A DNA stretch of 35,653 bases from Oscillospiraceae bacterium (GCA_015065065.1 SVQX01000002.1:74233-109885), one strand, 5' to 3'; counted from the stretch's first letter, positions 1 to 7,893 are shown. Numbers and translations are program-made. Notes: a model not told the origin generated them from the sequence alone.

Positions 1-648
1 CTTGCTATGCTCAACAATATATTCAGCCACCTGTGTATCGGACAGATTTTCTGTACGCAGAGTTGGCGCTCGGCTTTTTATGGTTTCAAGCAAAGCCTCC
101 GAATTGTTGCACAAAAGCAAAAACAAAACGTAAGGAGGTGGCTCCTCCAAAGTAAGGAGCAAGGCGTTTTGCGCTTGAACCGTCATAGCCTCGGCATCCT
201 CAATGACATATATCTTGGTTTCCATATCAATTGGCGCAAGATGAACGCTTGAACGCAGTTTTCTTATAGCTTCAACACCTATCGTAGCTTTTCCGTCGCG
301 ACCGATAACGTGCAGATCTGGGCATTTACCCTCAAGCAGCTTACGGCATGAGGTACAAAGCTCGACGTTACCCTCAAAGCAACAGGGAGGTCTGTCGGCA
401 GTCGCGGTCGGCGGCTCATCCTCAAACATATCGAACATACTTATCTCGGAACGGTTATGAGAGGAAAGATTTTTTGGAGAATAACGGCAAGCGAGAGCAA
501 GTGCTATATGCTTTGCCATGGTGTGCTTTCCGCTACCTTTGCGGCCTTCAATAATGTAAGCGTGAGAAAGGGTATTGGACATAACGTCGCGGCGTATGCG
601 AGCCAACAGCTCGGCATTACCGACAATATTTAAAGTGCTGTCAGCCAC
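1..648 (-). CDS. holB: DNA polymerase III subunit delta' (5' part, truncated by window edge)
   Basis: Encodes the first 216 residues of a clamp-loader AAA+ subunit (delta prime, or a closely related gamma/tau-like protein). The start is a GTG at 646-648, preceded by GAAGGAGGGA with about 6 nt spacing, which is the best ribosome binding site nearby. Visible features are a P-loop GRKGSGKH at residues 35-42, a zinc-type cysteine cluster (CC, then CTSC, then C about 7 residues later) near residues 88-110, and the segment LLLTLEEPPP near residue 168. The last matches the delta-prime/DnaX Walker B-adjacent region, where the acidic Walker B box is replaced by IEDAE. The C-terminal half, including the collar domain, lies outside the window, so delta prime versus a short DnaX cannot be fully separated. 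The cysteine module between P-loop and Walker B suits both. Transcribed from its own promoter, separately from aroQ. Confidence 0.88.
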   Translation of the reverse strand, partial: MADSTLNIVGNAELLARIRRDVMSNTLSHAYIIEGRKGSGKHTMAKHIALALACRYSPKNLSSHNRSEISMFDMFEDEPPTATADRPPCCFEGNVELCTSCRKLLEGKCPDLHVIGRDGKATIGVEAIRKLRSSVHLAPIDMETKIYVIEDAEAMTVQAQNALLLTLEEPPPYVLFLLLCNNSEALLETIKSRAPTLRTENLSDTQVAEYIVEHSK

Positions 649-680
649 GGCTAATCCCTCCTTCTCACGTATACCTTTTC

Positions 681-709
681 AGTATAACAAATTTAATAAG
701 CTTTGTCAA
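681..709 (-). promoter_or_regulatory. Sigma-A-type promoter of holB
   Basis: On the minus strand TTGACA (704-709) is followed by a 17 nt spacer and TATACT (681-686). This sits 33 nt upstream of the GTG start of holB, in the 91 nt gap after aroQ, and shows that holB does not depend on the aro operon. Confidence 0.75.
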
Positions 710-739
710 GTGCAAATGCGACATCACAGAGGCACAAAA

Positions 740-1171
740 TTATGCCAGCTGATCCCGCAAATACTCGATAGCCTTGATATAACCGTCAAAGCCAAGTCCC
801 TGATAAGTCTTTGCTGCATAATAGGAAACGTAGGATGTCTGTCTGAAGTTCTCTCGCTCGCTAACCCTTGAGATATGCACCTCAACAGTGGGTATTGCCA
901 CGGACTTGAGTGCGTCCAGTATCGCAACGCTTGTGTGAGTGTAAGCGGCGGGGTTTATAACAATACCGTCAAATTTTCCGTAAGCGTCCTGAATCTTATC
1001 CACGATATCTCCCTCGTGATTGGACTGAAAAAGCTCGCACTCAATATCGGCGGATGCGCAATATTCCTGTATCATAGCAACAAGATCGGCATAAGTGGAA
1101 GCACCGTAGATTGCAGGCTCGCGAATTCCGAGCATATTAATATTTGGTCCGTTTATAACAAGAATTTTCAT
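740..1171 (-). CDS. aroQ: 3-dehydroquinate dehydratase, type II
   Basis: Converts 3-dehydroquinate to 3-dehydroshikimate, the third step of the shikimate pathway. The 143 aa length is normal for the dodecameric type II enzyme. The N-terminus reads INGPNINMLGIREPAIYG, giving the flexible-loop catalytic Arg17 and Tyr22. INPAAYTHTS (residues 72-81) and VEVHIS (residues 96-101) follow, with His99 as the expected proton donor. After HIS the usual Asn is Arg102, an unusual substitution beside the substrate carboxylate site. The ATG directly follows the aroE-aroK stop codon with no gap, and GAGGT lies 5 nt upstream. It is the last gene of the aro operon. Identification is by motif and by the neighbouring shikimate genes. 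Confidence 0.95.
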   Translation of the reverse strand: MKILVINGPNINMLGIREPAIYGASTYADLVAMIQEYCASADIECELFQSNHEGDIVDKIQDAYGKFDGIVINPAAYTHTSVAILDALKSVAIPTVEVHISRVSERENFRQTSYVSYYAAKTYQGLGFDGYIKAIEYLRDQLA

Positions 1172-2425
1172 TTATACCTCGCTGCTGTAAGCATCATCAA
1201 GAATTTGTAAAATTTTGTCCGCCGTGTCCTCGGGGGCAGAGTCGTTTTTAACTCTTACGTCAGAAAAATCAAGATACAGGGGGAATCTTGTATCAAGCAT
1301 CTCTGTAAGCCTTGACTTTTCGGACAAGGGTCTGCCGCTGGTAGGTAACAGTGACAGCTCGCGTTCAATAAACACAACGATGGAATTCTGTCGCAGGCTG
1401 TACCGATTGGCGGGACGTGTCACTGCACCCCCACCTGTAGAGATTATCTTGCCGCTCATTTTTCCGACGTCAGCACAAGCGGCTTCCTCAATAAGGCGGA
1501 ATTCTTCCTCGCCGTATTTTTCGAATATCGTTGGGATATCCATACCCGCGCGCCGAACTATCATTTCGTCGGTGTCGATAAACTCGCGCGACAGCCTTTT
1601 GGAAAGCATCTCGCCGACCGTGGTTTTCCCGGAGCCAGGCATTCCGACAAGAATGATATTTTCGGACGAGCGACGTATTTTACGTTCTATCCGTTCTATA
1701 TCGGCATCAGTAAATTTTCGTACACCGCCAAGGAATATTTCACTTGCCGCCGCGGCTTGCGCAACGAGCATATAAAGTCCGTTAAGGGCTGGTATATTAA
1801 ATTTTTCGGCATCGTATATAAGCTTGGTTTTGGACGGATTGTAGATCATATCCATCACCCCCCGAACTGCAGAAAAGCGTTCAAGCTCAACGGGGGACAC
1901 GCCATTATTCGGGTACATTCCCACGGGAGTACAGTTGATTATAAGCTCTGCGTCCGCGTGCTTTGTGTAGACGTTGGAATAATTATCCTCGCTATTTCGG
2001 GAGATCACGACCACATGAGCGCCAAGGTCAGATAGCACCGCTTGCGCCGTAAGCGAAGCTCCACCTGAGCCAAGCACAAGCGACTTTTTTCCGCGCACGT
2101 CCACACCGAGCCGCTCAACTGCCTTCATAAATCCGTAATAATCGGTATTGTCGCCGTGCAATCTGCCTTGAGCGTCGGTAAAAACCGTATTTACCGCACC
2201 GATACGCAAGGCGCGCTCTGATACGTCATCAAGATAGGGAATGATAGCCTTTTTGTACGGGATAGTGACATTCATGGCGTCAAGCTGCCGAGAGGATACG
2301 AATTTTCCGAGTGATTCCGGCGGGATGGGATAAAGCCCGTAGGTATAAATATCACCCGCAAGCTCTTTATGTATTTCAGGAGAATAGCTGTGAGACAGCC
2401 TCTCTCCGATAAGTCCGCATTTCAT
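1172..2425 (-). CDS. aroE-aroK: Bifunctional shikimate dehydrogenase / shikimate kinase (AroE-AroK fusion)
   Basis: A single 417 aa chain covers steps 4 and 5 of the shikimate pathway. Residues 1 to about 250 are an NADP-type shikimate dehydrogenase: SHSYSP (11-16) binds shikimate, NVTIPYK (52-58) carries the catalytic Lys58, GDNTDYYG (91-98) carries Asp95, GSGGAS (119-124) is the dinucleotide loop, and NCTPVGM (164-170) follows. Residues about 255-417 are a shikimate kinase: P-loop GMPGSGKT (261-268), DTD (284-286), Arg310 of the shikimate site, GGGAV (331-335), a lid with SGRPL (363-367), and Arg380. Both halves keep their active-site residues, so both should work. No stop or frameshift lies between them. 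The ATG has AAAGGAAG about 7 nt upstream. The dehydrogenase half is slightly short, near 250 aa against the usual 270-285. Confidence 0.94.
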   Translation of the reverse strand: MKCGLIGERLSHSYSPEIHKELAGDIYTYGLYPIPPESLGKFVSSRQLDAMNVTIPYKKAIIPYLDDVSERALRIGAVNTVFTDAQGRLHGDNTDYYGFMKAVERLGVDVRGKKSLVLGSGGASLTAQAVLSDLGAHVVVISRNSEDNYSNVYTKHADAELIINCTPVGMYPNNGVSPVELERFSAVRGVMDMIYNPSKTKLIYDAEKFNIPALNGLYMLVAQAAAASEIFLGGVRKFTDADIERIERKIRRSSENIILVGMPGSGKTTVGEMLSKRLSREFIDTDEMIVRRAGMDIPTIFEKYGEEEFRLIEEAACADVGKMSGKIISTGGGAVTRPANRYSLRQNSIVVFIERELSLLPTSGRPLSEKSRLTEMLDTRFPLYLDFSDVRVKNDSAPEDTADKILQILDDAYSSEV

Positions 2426-2449
2426 TTTAAGCTTCCTTTCGTGCAGATG

Positions 2450-3367
2450 TCAGACACCAGCAGCTCTCAAATCTGTCATCATATTCAACATATTTTCCGT
2501 CAAGATTGAGGGGACGGAGGAGTACGCGCGAAGTACGGCAGAGGAAAGAAGTGCAGGTGTAATGGTGATGTCCAGAATGTTCTCACCGCATTGTGCGTAA
2601 TCCAGGGCGCTGTCGCGCTTGCCGATGAATCTTTGCTTGTTGTATAGAATCTTTGCCGCAGTAAGCCTTGCGCCGTCCTTTACGTATGACAGTGAAAACA
2701 GATAAACTCCGCCGTTATCTTCAAGGGCAAATTTTCGCACCTTTGAGGAAACAAGCAGGAAATCAGCGGTAGCCGCCAGCAATCCGTCGGCATATTTTTC
2801 GCCGTTGCAAACAACATCAAGGCTGTCCTTGGGTATTTCGTCGTCATCATCGGCTGTCAGCTCGCTATCTCCGCTACCCATTGGAGAATAGCCGCACCCC
2901 GACGAGCGGAAGCTGAAAGCAAGCATGCCGTCACGCAGGAAGGCTTCAACAAAGGGGACAGATACGGAATAATCGGCGTACAGCCTGCGATTTATAGCAA
3001 CATATTCGTCGTCCGTGATGGAAACGTCAGATGAGTCAGCAGTTTCAGTATTCAAGCAAAAGGCCTGCTCTAATTTCAAAAGCTCTGCTGCACGTGCGCG
3101 TGAGGAGAGCATAGCGAAAAAGCCTGTTCTTGTAGCATTATAACCCTTTTCGGTAGCTGAAATCAAAAGCTCCGCCACGGCTGTGTTACCGTTAAATGAG
3201 ATATAACCGCCCGCGCGCAAAATGTCAAGCGCGTGCAGAAGCTGGCTTTTTGTCAATGGAAACTGCAGAGCAGATGATGCGGCAGTAAATATATCGGACA
3301 GCTTCTGATTTTTCTTTTTGCACACGGCTGTAAGAAAAACGAAATCGGAGTACAGATAATTGCTCAT
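2450..3367 (-). CDS. Uncharacterised protein within the aro operon
   Basis: I do not recognise this 305 aa protein. It has no signal peptide or membrane segment. The N-terminal ~75 residues (SDIFTAASSALQFPLTKSQL, then a turn and ISFNGNTAVAEL) could form a winged-helix-like fold, suggesting DNA or protein binding, but this is only a secondary-structure impression. The middle has a serine- and acid-rich linker with DDDDE near residue 176. The C-terminal ~120 residues alternate beta-like and helical segments and contain no catalytic motif I know. The ATG at 3365-3367 has AAAGGAA 8 nt upstream. It lies 18 nt after aroC and 24 nt before aroE-aroK, so it is co-transcribed with the shikimate genes. 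Length, uninterrupted frame and good ribosome binding site make it a real gene. Confidence 0.8.
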   Translation of the reverse strand: MSNYLYSDFVFLTAVCKKKNQKLSDIFTAASSALQFPLTKSQLLHALDILRAGGYISFNGNTAVAELLISATEKGYNATRTGFFAMLSSRARAAELLKLEQAFCLNTETADSSDVSITDDEYVAINRRLYADYSVSVPFVEAFLRDGMLAFSFRSSGCGYSPMGSGDSELTADDDDEIPKDSLDVVCNGEKYADGLLAATADFLLVSSKVRKFALEDNGGVYLFSLSYVKDGARLTAAKILYNKQRFIGKRDSALDYAQCGENILDITITPALLSSAVLRAYSSVPSILTENMLNMMTDLRAAGV

Positions 3368-3385
3368 AATAATTCCTTTGTAAAT

Positions 3386-4486
3386 TTAATCAAGCAGTGC
3401 GTCAAGGATAGCCAGAGCCGCCGCCGCTTCAAAAATCGGAACGGCACGGGGAACTATGCAGGGGTCGTGTCTGCCCTTAATGACGAGCTTGACGTTCTGC
3501 ATAGAATTAAGATCAACGCTATTCTGCGGCACGGAAATTGAAGGGGTAGGCTTTATCGCCGCGCGGAAAATAAGCGGCATACCGCTACTCATGCCTCCGA
3601 TAATTCCGCCCGCGCGATTTGTGGAGGTAAGTACACGCTTTCCGTCTGTAACGTAAGCATCGTTATTCTGACTGCCGCATCTTTCCGCAACGGCAAAGCC
3701 ATCGCCAAATTCAATAGCCTTGACGGCGGGGATACTGAAAACAATGGAAGAAATACGCCCTTCAAGTCCGTCAAAGGGGTGGTCGCCGATGCCAACGGGC
3801 AAACCAACGACAGCACATTCAACAATGCCCCCGATAGAATCCAGCGCCTTGCGAGCGTCCTCGATGCGCTTTTTCATTTCGACTTCCATATCAGCGTCTA
3901 TAACGGGGAATTCAAGTAATGATGTGCGGATAAGCGTATCGGCATCAACCGAAACGGGATCGTAGCCTTTATCTTTGACGCCACCGATCTGATAAATGTG
4001 CGCACCGACGGTGATGCCGTGCCTTTCAAGATATGCAAGGCAAAGCGCTCCCGCAATACAAAGAGGTGCGGTAAGTCTGCCCGAATATTTTCCGCCGCCG
4101 CGCAGATCGACAGATTCGCCAAACTTCATTCTCGCAGCAAAATCGGCGTGGGAGGGGCGTGGGATACTTGCAAGCGAGGAATAGTCAGAGGAGTGCTGAT
4201 TAGTATTACGGATCACAGCCTTTACAGTGTCGCCGTTTGTGGAGTAGACGACTTGTCCATCTTCGCTTTTAACGTCAACACCCGAAATGAATTCGGGTAC
4301 GTCAGGCTCCTTGCGCTTTGTAGACCAAGCGTTATTACCCGGAGCGCGGCGGTTCATGAAAGCTTGCAGACGCTCGGCGGAAATAGTAACGCCCGCAGGG
4401 AAGCCGTCAAGGGTCATTCCAATGATCTCGTCGTGCGAGCCGCCGAAAATTTTTAATTTTATGTTATTTCCGTAGACGTTACTCAT
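3386..4486 (-). CDS. aroC: Chorismate synthase
   Basis: Converts 5-enolpyruvylshikimate-3-phosphate to chorismate using reduced FMN, the last common step of aromatic biosynthesis. From the ATG at 4484-4486 (AGGAG 9 nt upstream) the protein is 366 aa, normal for the family. Key segments are KIFGGSHDEIIG near residue 12 (the first family signature, keeping the histidine), RPSHAD, FGESVDLRGGGKYSGRLTAP in the middle, and the C-terminal TSTNRAGGIIGGMSSGMPL. The first signature usually reads GESHG or GQSH; here it is GGSHD. A longer upstream frame to 4546 would run far into aroA and has no ribosome binding site, so it was not used. The start overlaps the 3' end of aroA by 8 nt, which fits translational coupling. 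Confidence 0.95.
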   Translation of the reverse strand: MSNVYGNNIKLKIFGGSHDEIIGMTLDGFPAGVTISAERLQAFMNRRAPGNNAWSTKRKEPDVPEFISGVDVKSEDGQVVYSTNGDTVKAVIRNTNQHSSDYSSLASIPRPSHADFAARMKFGESVDLRGGGKYSGRLTAPLCIAGALCLAYLERHGITVGAHIYQIGGVKDKGYDPVSVDADTLIRTSLLEFPVIDADMEVEMKKRIEDARKALDSIGGIVECAVVGLPVGIGDHPFDGLEGRISSIVFSIPAVKAIEFGDGFAVAERCGSQNNDAYVTDGKRVLTSTNRAGGIIGGMSSGMPLIFRAAIKPTPSISVPQNSVDLNSMQNVKLVIKGRHDPCIVPRAVPIFEAAAALAILDALLD

Positions 4487-5783
4487 TTTCAAAAGCTCCT
4501 CCAAGAGATTTGTAGTCGTCCCAGAACGCGGGATAGGATTTTGCAACGCACTGAGCTTTCAAAACGGTTACGGGCGATTTACAAACGGTAGCCGCAATTC
4601 CCGCACTCATAGCTATTCTATGGTCGGAGAACGAATCAACAGTGCCGCCGTCAAGATATTTTTTGCCGTTTATTACAAGTCCGTCGTCAAGCTGAACGAT
4701 ATCTGCGCCCAAGCCAGAGAGCATACAAGTGATGCTCTCAAGCCTGTCGCTTTCCTTCAGGCGAAGCCGTGCCGCACCGTAAATCTCGGTTTTACCGTCC
4801 GCTACCGAGGCAACGGTTGCCACGATAGGCACGAGGTCGGGTATCTGCGTCGCATCAACGCTCGCACCGTGAAGCTTGGACGGATATGCTGTAACACTGT
4901 CGTCCGAGGCTTCTATCTTACCTCCGAATGAACGGAGAACATCAATTATTTTAGAATCACCCTGCCGTGTGTTGAGGTCAACACCGCTGACGGTTATAGG
5001 TCTTTTGCCAATAACACCCGCCGCGAGCCAAAATGCCACACCCGACCAATCGCCGCCTGCCGTGAGCGCACTGTGATTTGCAGAGCCGCTTTCGGATATA
5101 CTAAACGTAGGTAGCTGACCGTGAATTCTATCAGTGAATTTTGATATTGCATCAAGTGTCATATAAATGTACGGCACGGACTCTGCCTGTCCCGTAACGG
5201 TAAGCGTTTTCACGTCCCCAAGCAGCGGAAGCGCAAATAGCAGACCGCTTACAAACTGTGAGGACACGTCGCCGCGAATGGAAAATTCATTCGTTCCCAA
5301 ATCAAGAACGCCTCCGACACACAGCGGATCTGATCCTTGCTCGGACAGCTCCGCACCGTGAGCTACAAGCTCCTCGTAAAGCGGGGAGAGCGGTCTTTGG
5401 GGAAGTCTGCCATGCATTTTTATCCTTACTCTCAGCTTAAGCGCGGGAATTATGGGAAGTATGAAGCGCAGGGTAGAACCGGATTCACCGCAATCAATAA
5501 CCGTATCGACTTTAACGTCTTTAAGTGAATCCTGCGTTATCGGCGTGACGAAAAAGCCGTTGCCGCTTCTTTGAATATCCGCGCCCAGACCGCAAAGACA
5601 GCGTGCGGTAGCATCAATGTCCTCGTTGGTATCTGTACACTCCACAAATAGCGTGCGAGGACTCAAATCATTATTGTAAAGTGCCGAAAGCGCGGCGGCA
5701 ATTAGCAGCCTGTGCGCCTCCGACTTTGACGTTGGAATACGCACGTTGCCACCGAGTGCTGAGGGAATAATGGTTAGGTTCAT
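4479..5783 (-). CDS. aroA: 3-phosphoshikimate 1-carboxyvinyltransferase (EPSP synthase)
   Basis: Transfers the enolpyruvyl group from PEP to shikimate-3-phosphate. The protein is 434 aa from the ATG at 5781-5783, which has AAAGGAA about 6 nt upstream; a 17-residue upward extension into the previous gene is not needed. Visible landmarks are IPTSKSEAHRLL (residues 16-27, shikimate-phosphate and PEP binding), DCGESGSTLRFILP near residue 100, SSQFVSGLLFALP near residue 170, PDLVPIVATVA with the catalytic Asp, RLRLKESDR near residue 337, and SFSDHRIAMS near residue 380. These fit the inside-out alpha/beta barrel of the AroA family. It sits between the methyltransferase-like gene (17 nt gap) and aroC (8 nt overlap). 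It has the SKSEAHR and GESGSTLR style often found in class II-like bacterial enzymes. Confidence 0.95.
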   Translation of the reverse strand: MNLTIIPSALGGNVRIPTSKSEAHRLLIAAALSALYNNDLSPRTLFVECTDTNEDIDATARCLCGLGADIQRSGNGFFVTPITQDSLKDVKVDTVIDCGESGSTLRFILPIIPALKLRVRIKMHGRLPQRPLSPLYEELVAHGAELSEQGSDPLCVGGVLDLGTNEFSIRGDVSSQFVSGLLFALPLLGDVKTLTVTGQAESVPYIYMTLDAISKFTDRIHGQLPTFSISESGSANHSALTAGGDWSGVAFWLAAGVIGKRPITVSGVDLNTRQGDSKIIDVLRSFGGKIEASDDSVTAYPSKLHGASVDATQIPDLVPIVATVASVADGKTEIYGAARLRLKESDRLESITCMLSGLGADIVQLDDGLVINGKKYLDGGTVDSFSDHRIAMSAGIAATVCKSPVTVLKAQCVAKSYPAFWDDYKSLGGAFENE

Positions 5784-5800
5784 AGCTGTTCCTTTAAGAA

Positions 5801-6511
5801 TTAGTTTTGCTTGCGACAGATAAACACAACGCAAGAGGAGGCTTCGACTATCTGTGGGCTTTCACATGCCGCCATTGACAGGTTCATAAGTCTTACAAAA
5901 GCCTCGTCGGAGCAATTTATCAAGGCTCTGTCAGTGTGCGGTAGAGCACCGGACGGTGAAAATTTTCTCATAACCGCAAAACCGTTTTCGGTTAAAATAT
6001 CGGAAACTGTTTTACAGTCAACAAACAAAGCCGCCGTATCGGTTGGAATAAGCTCCGTTGGCAAGTCCTTTGGGCATATATCCAGCAGCTTTTGCATATC
6101 GTATGCTTGACTCATAACCCATAGGATGAGAGTGCCGTCAGACTCCAGCTTTTCACTTACCGAAGCTAAAAGCGTGGAGAGATCGCCCATGCCAAAGCGT
6201 GCGATAACCGTATTGAATTTACCGTCCACGGCGCGAATATTGCCCGCGACCGCAGAAAGCTTAGTTGATGCAGATTCCGCCTTGAATTTTGCAAACTCGG
6301 TTGCGGCGACAGAGCTGTCGGCAAGCGTTACGTTACAGCCCATATCCGCAAAGTACATAGCAAATCTACCAACGTCACCTTCAAGGTCAAGAAGCTTATC
6401 ATCCTCGGCAACATACTCCGAAATAATACGTGCCGCAGTAAGAAATTCCACAGGGAAATCCGCACAAGCGTCCCAACGGTTAGCGGGAGTTAAATGATCA
6501 AAATATCTCAT
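5801..6511 (-). CDS. Methyltransferase-like protein (degenerate class I SAM fold)
   Basis: A 236 aa protein resembling class I SAM-dependent methyltransferases in layout. A helical N-terminus is followed by LLDLEGDVGRFAMYFADMG (about residues 41-59), then NVTLADSS as a beta2 acidic position, then FNTVIARFGMGDL in the place of motif II/IV, and GTLILWVMS as a post-I strand. The usual glycine motif DLGCGTG is DLEGDVG here, losing the first and third Gly, so SAM binding is doubtful. Substrate unknown. The ATG shares one base with the aroB stop (TGATG arrangement), and GAGGG lies 4 nt upstream. aroA starts 17 nt downstream. It is therefore firmly inside the aro operon, but no shikimate step needs a methyltransferase. 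Confidence 0.75.
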   Translation of the reverse strand: MRYFDHLTPANRWDACADFPVEFLTAARIISEYVAEDDKLLDLEGDVGRFAMYFADMGCNVTLADSSVAATEFAKFKAESASTKLSAVAGNIRAVDGKFNTVIARFGMGDLSTLLASVSEKLESDGTLILWVMSQAYDMQKLLDICPKDLPTELIPTDTAALFVDCKTVSDILTENGFAVMRKFSPSGALPHTDRALINCSDEAFVRLMNLSMAACESPQIVEASSCVVFICRKQN

Positions 6512-7605
6512 CAGCCCTCACCAAGTCCGAGCTTTATAAATTCAAGCACCTCTGTTGCGGGAACTTTCAAAAGCCGTGAATCCGAAATGCCGTAGGGGAC
6601 TACGAGATTGATATGATCGCCGTCGCGCTTTTTATCAGCCGTCGCAACGGCAAAGAGTGCGTCGGCGGAAAAATCACATTTTGTGGGAAGCCTGTAAGCT
6701 TCAAGCAAATTGATAAGTGCAGTCAATGTTCCCTTGGGGCATATATTCTTTTTCTCCGCAGCGCGGGTAATTATAACCATGCCGATAGCTACTGCGCTTC
6801 CATGTGATATTGTATAATCCGAGCAAGCCTCAATAGCGTGCCCTACGGTGTGACCGAGATTGAGAAGCTGACGCACACCCTTGTCGGTTTCATCTGCTTC
6901 AACCAGCGCTTGCTTGTCTGCAATACACATACGGATAACGTCGTTCACCTGCGAAGAAATAGGAGAGTGAAGCTTATCAAATAGCGCGCGGTCGCTGATC
7001 ATTGAATATTTGATGACCTCCGCGCATCCGTCCGAAAAGGTATCGGCAGGAAGAGTAGCAAGCACGTCTGGGTCGCAGATAACGAGGGAAGGCTGCCAGA
7101 AAGCCCCTGCCAGATTCTTACCCTCGTCAAGGTCAACTGCGGTCTTTCCCCCTACGGATGAATCGACCATGGCAAGCAGGGTAGTGGGAATTTGAACGAA
7201 GGGAATACCGCGCAGGTATACAGCCGCCGCAAATCCTGCAAGGTCACCGATCACGCCGCCACCGAGTGCGATAACACAATCCGAGCGAGTAATGCGGTCG
7301 TGAGCCAATCTATTTAAGAAAAGGATGAGATTTTCGGCAGTCTTTGAAGCCTCACCGTGGGGGACAACACATTCATACACCTCAAAGCCTGACTCAGCGA
7401 GAGAATTGCGGACGGTCTCGCCGTAAAGTCCGAAAACAGTGTCGTCGCTCAAAACATACGCTTTTTTTGACGGTAAAACGGAACGCACAAGCTCGCCGAC
7501 TTTTGGAAGTAATCCGTTTTTTATGTATATATTATAGCTCCTCGCCGAAGAGGACGGCAAGCTGACCGTTATCGCGGGAGCAAGAGCTGCACAAGGATCT
7601 TTCAT
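6511..7605 (-). CDS. aroB: 3-dehydroquinate synthase
   Basis: Cyclises DAHP to 3-dehydroquinate with NAD and a divalent metal, the second step of the shikimate pathway. The length of 364 aa is typical. Recognisable segments are CVVPHGEASKT near residue 85, the NAD-binding GGGVIGDLAGFAAAVYLRGI near residue 115, PTTLLAMVDSSVGGKTAVD near residue 140, and the metal site LNLGHTVGHAIE near residue 248 together with the later HGSAVAIGM. The ATG at 7603-7605 has AAAGGCG 11 nt upstream, a slightly long spacing. This is the first gene of the aro operon, and the promoter upstream (7642-7670) probably drives all seven genes to aroQ. Confidence 0.95.
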   Translation of the reverse strand: MKDPCAALAPAITVSLPSSSARSYNIYIKNGLLPKVGELVRSVLPSKKAYVLSDDTVFGLYGETVRNSLAESGFEVYECVVPHGEASKTAENLILFLNRLAHDRITRSDCVIALGGGVIGDLAGFAAAVYLRGIPFVQIPTTLLAMVDSSVGGKTAVDLDEGKNLAGAFWQPSLVICDPDVLATLPADTFSDGCAEVIKYSMISDRALFDKLHSPISSQVNDVIRMCIADKQALVEADETDKGVRQLLNLGHTVGHAIEACSDYTISHGSAVAIGMVIITRAAEKKNICPKGTLTALINLLEAYRLPTKCDFSADALFAVATADKKRDGDHINLVVPYGISDSRLLKVPATEVLEFIKLGLGEG

Positions 7606-7641
7606 TTTGTTTTGCGCCTTTCTAAAAGTTTCTCACCGTAT

Positions 7642-7670
7642 ATTATAACACAAAAGCTTCAGCCGGTAAA
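7642..7670 (-). promoter_or_regulatory. Promoter of the aro operon
   Basis: On the minus strand TTTACC (7665-7670), a 17 nt spacer and a perfect TATAAT (7642-7647) lie 37 nt upstream of the aroB start. No leader peptide or attenuator is visible in the short leader. Confidence 0.7.
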
Positions 7671-7864
7671 GTGTTTTTTTAAAATTTATCGAAAATGCGA
7701 GAGATTTTTTTACGTTGTAATGCAACAGCATAATTTTGGTGGATTTCAATTTCAGAATTTCACTACAAACGGCTTTTTGAGAGATCTATCGGCGTTTTTT
7801 CGCCTCTAAAAGAAAATATCTGAGATTTTTTATCAAAAAACTTGCAAAATTTTTGAAAAAGCAC
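7671..7864. other. AT-rich divergent intergenic spacer between aroB and gdhA
   Basis: With its flanking promoters this forms the 372 nt gap between aroB and gdhA. No gene is visible. It contains a small inverted repeat GTTG-TAATG-CAAC near 7712-7724, a GGCG-T6-CGCC hairpin at 7791-7804, and the first copy of an 11 nt direct repeat, ACTTGCAAAAT, at 7840-7850. The second copy at 7863-7873 overlaps the gdhA -35 box. Confidence 0.5.
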
Positions 7865-7893
7865 TTGCAAAATGAAAAAGAATAGTGTATAAT
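7865..7893 (+). promoter_or_regulatory. Promoter of gdhA
   Basis: TTGCAA (7865-7870), a 17 nt spacer and a perfect TATAAT (7888-7893). The leader to the ATG at 7978 is about 78 nt and contains a short GC-rich hairpin (TCGCC-GCC-GGCGA, 7929-7941). The longer reading frame that begins within this promoter was rejected. Confidence 0.8.

Noticed and set aside
4487-4546. Extended start of aroC into aroA
   Set aside because: No ribosome binding site, and it would add 20 non-homologous residues; the internal ATG has AGGAG.
5784-5834. Extended start of aroA into the methyltransferase-like gene
   Set aside because: The ATG at 5783 has AAAGGAA upstream and matches the normal EPSP synthase N-terminus.
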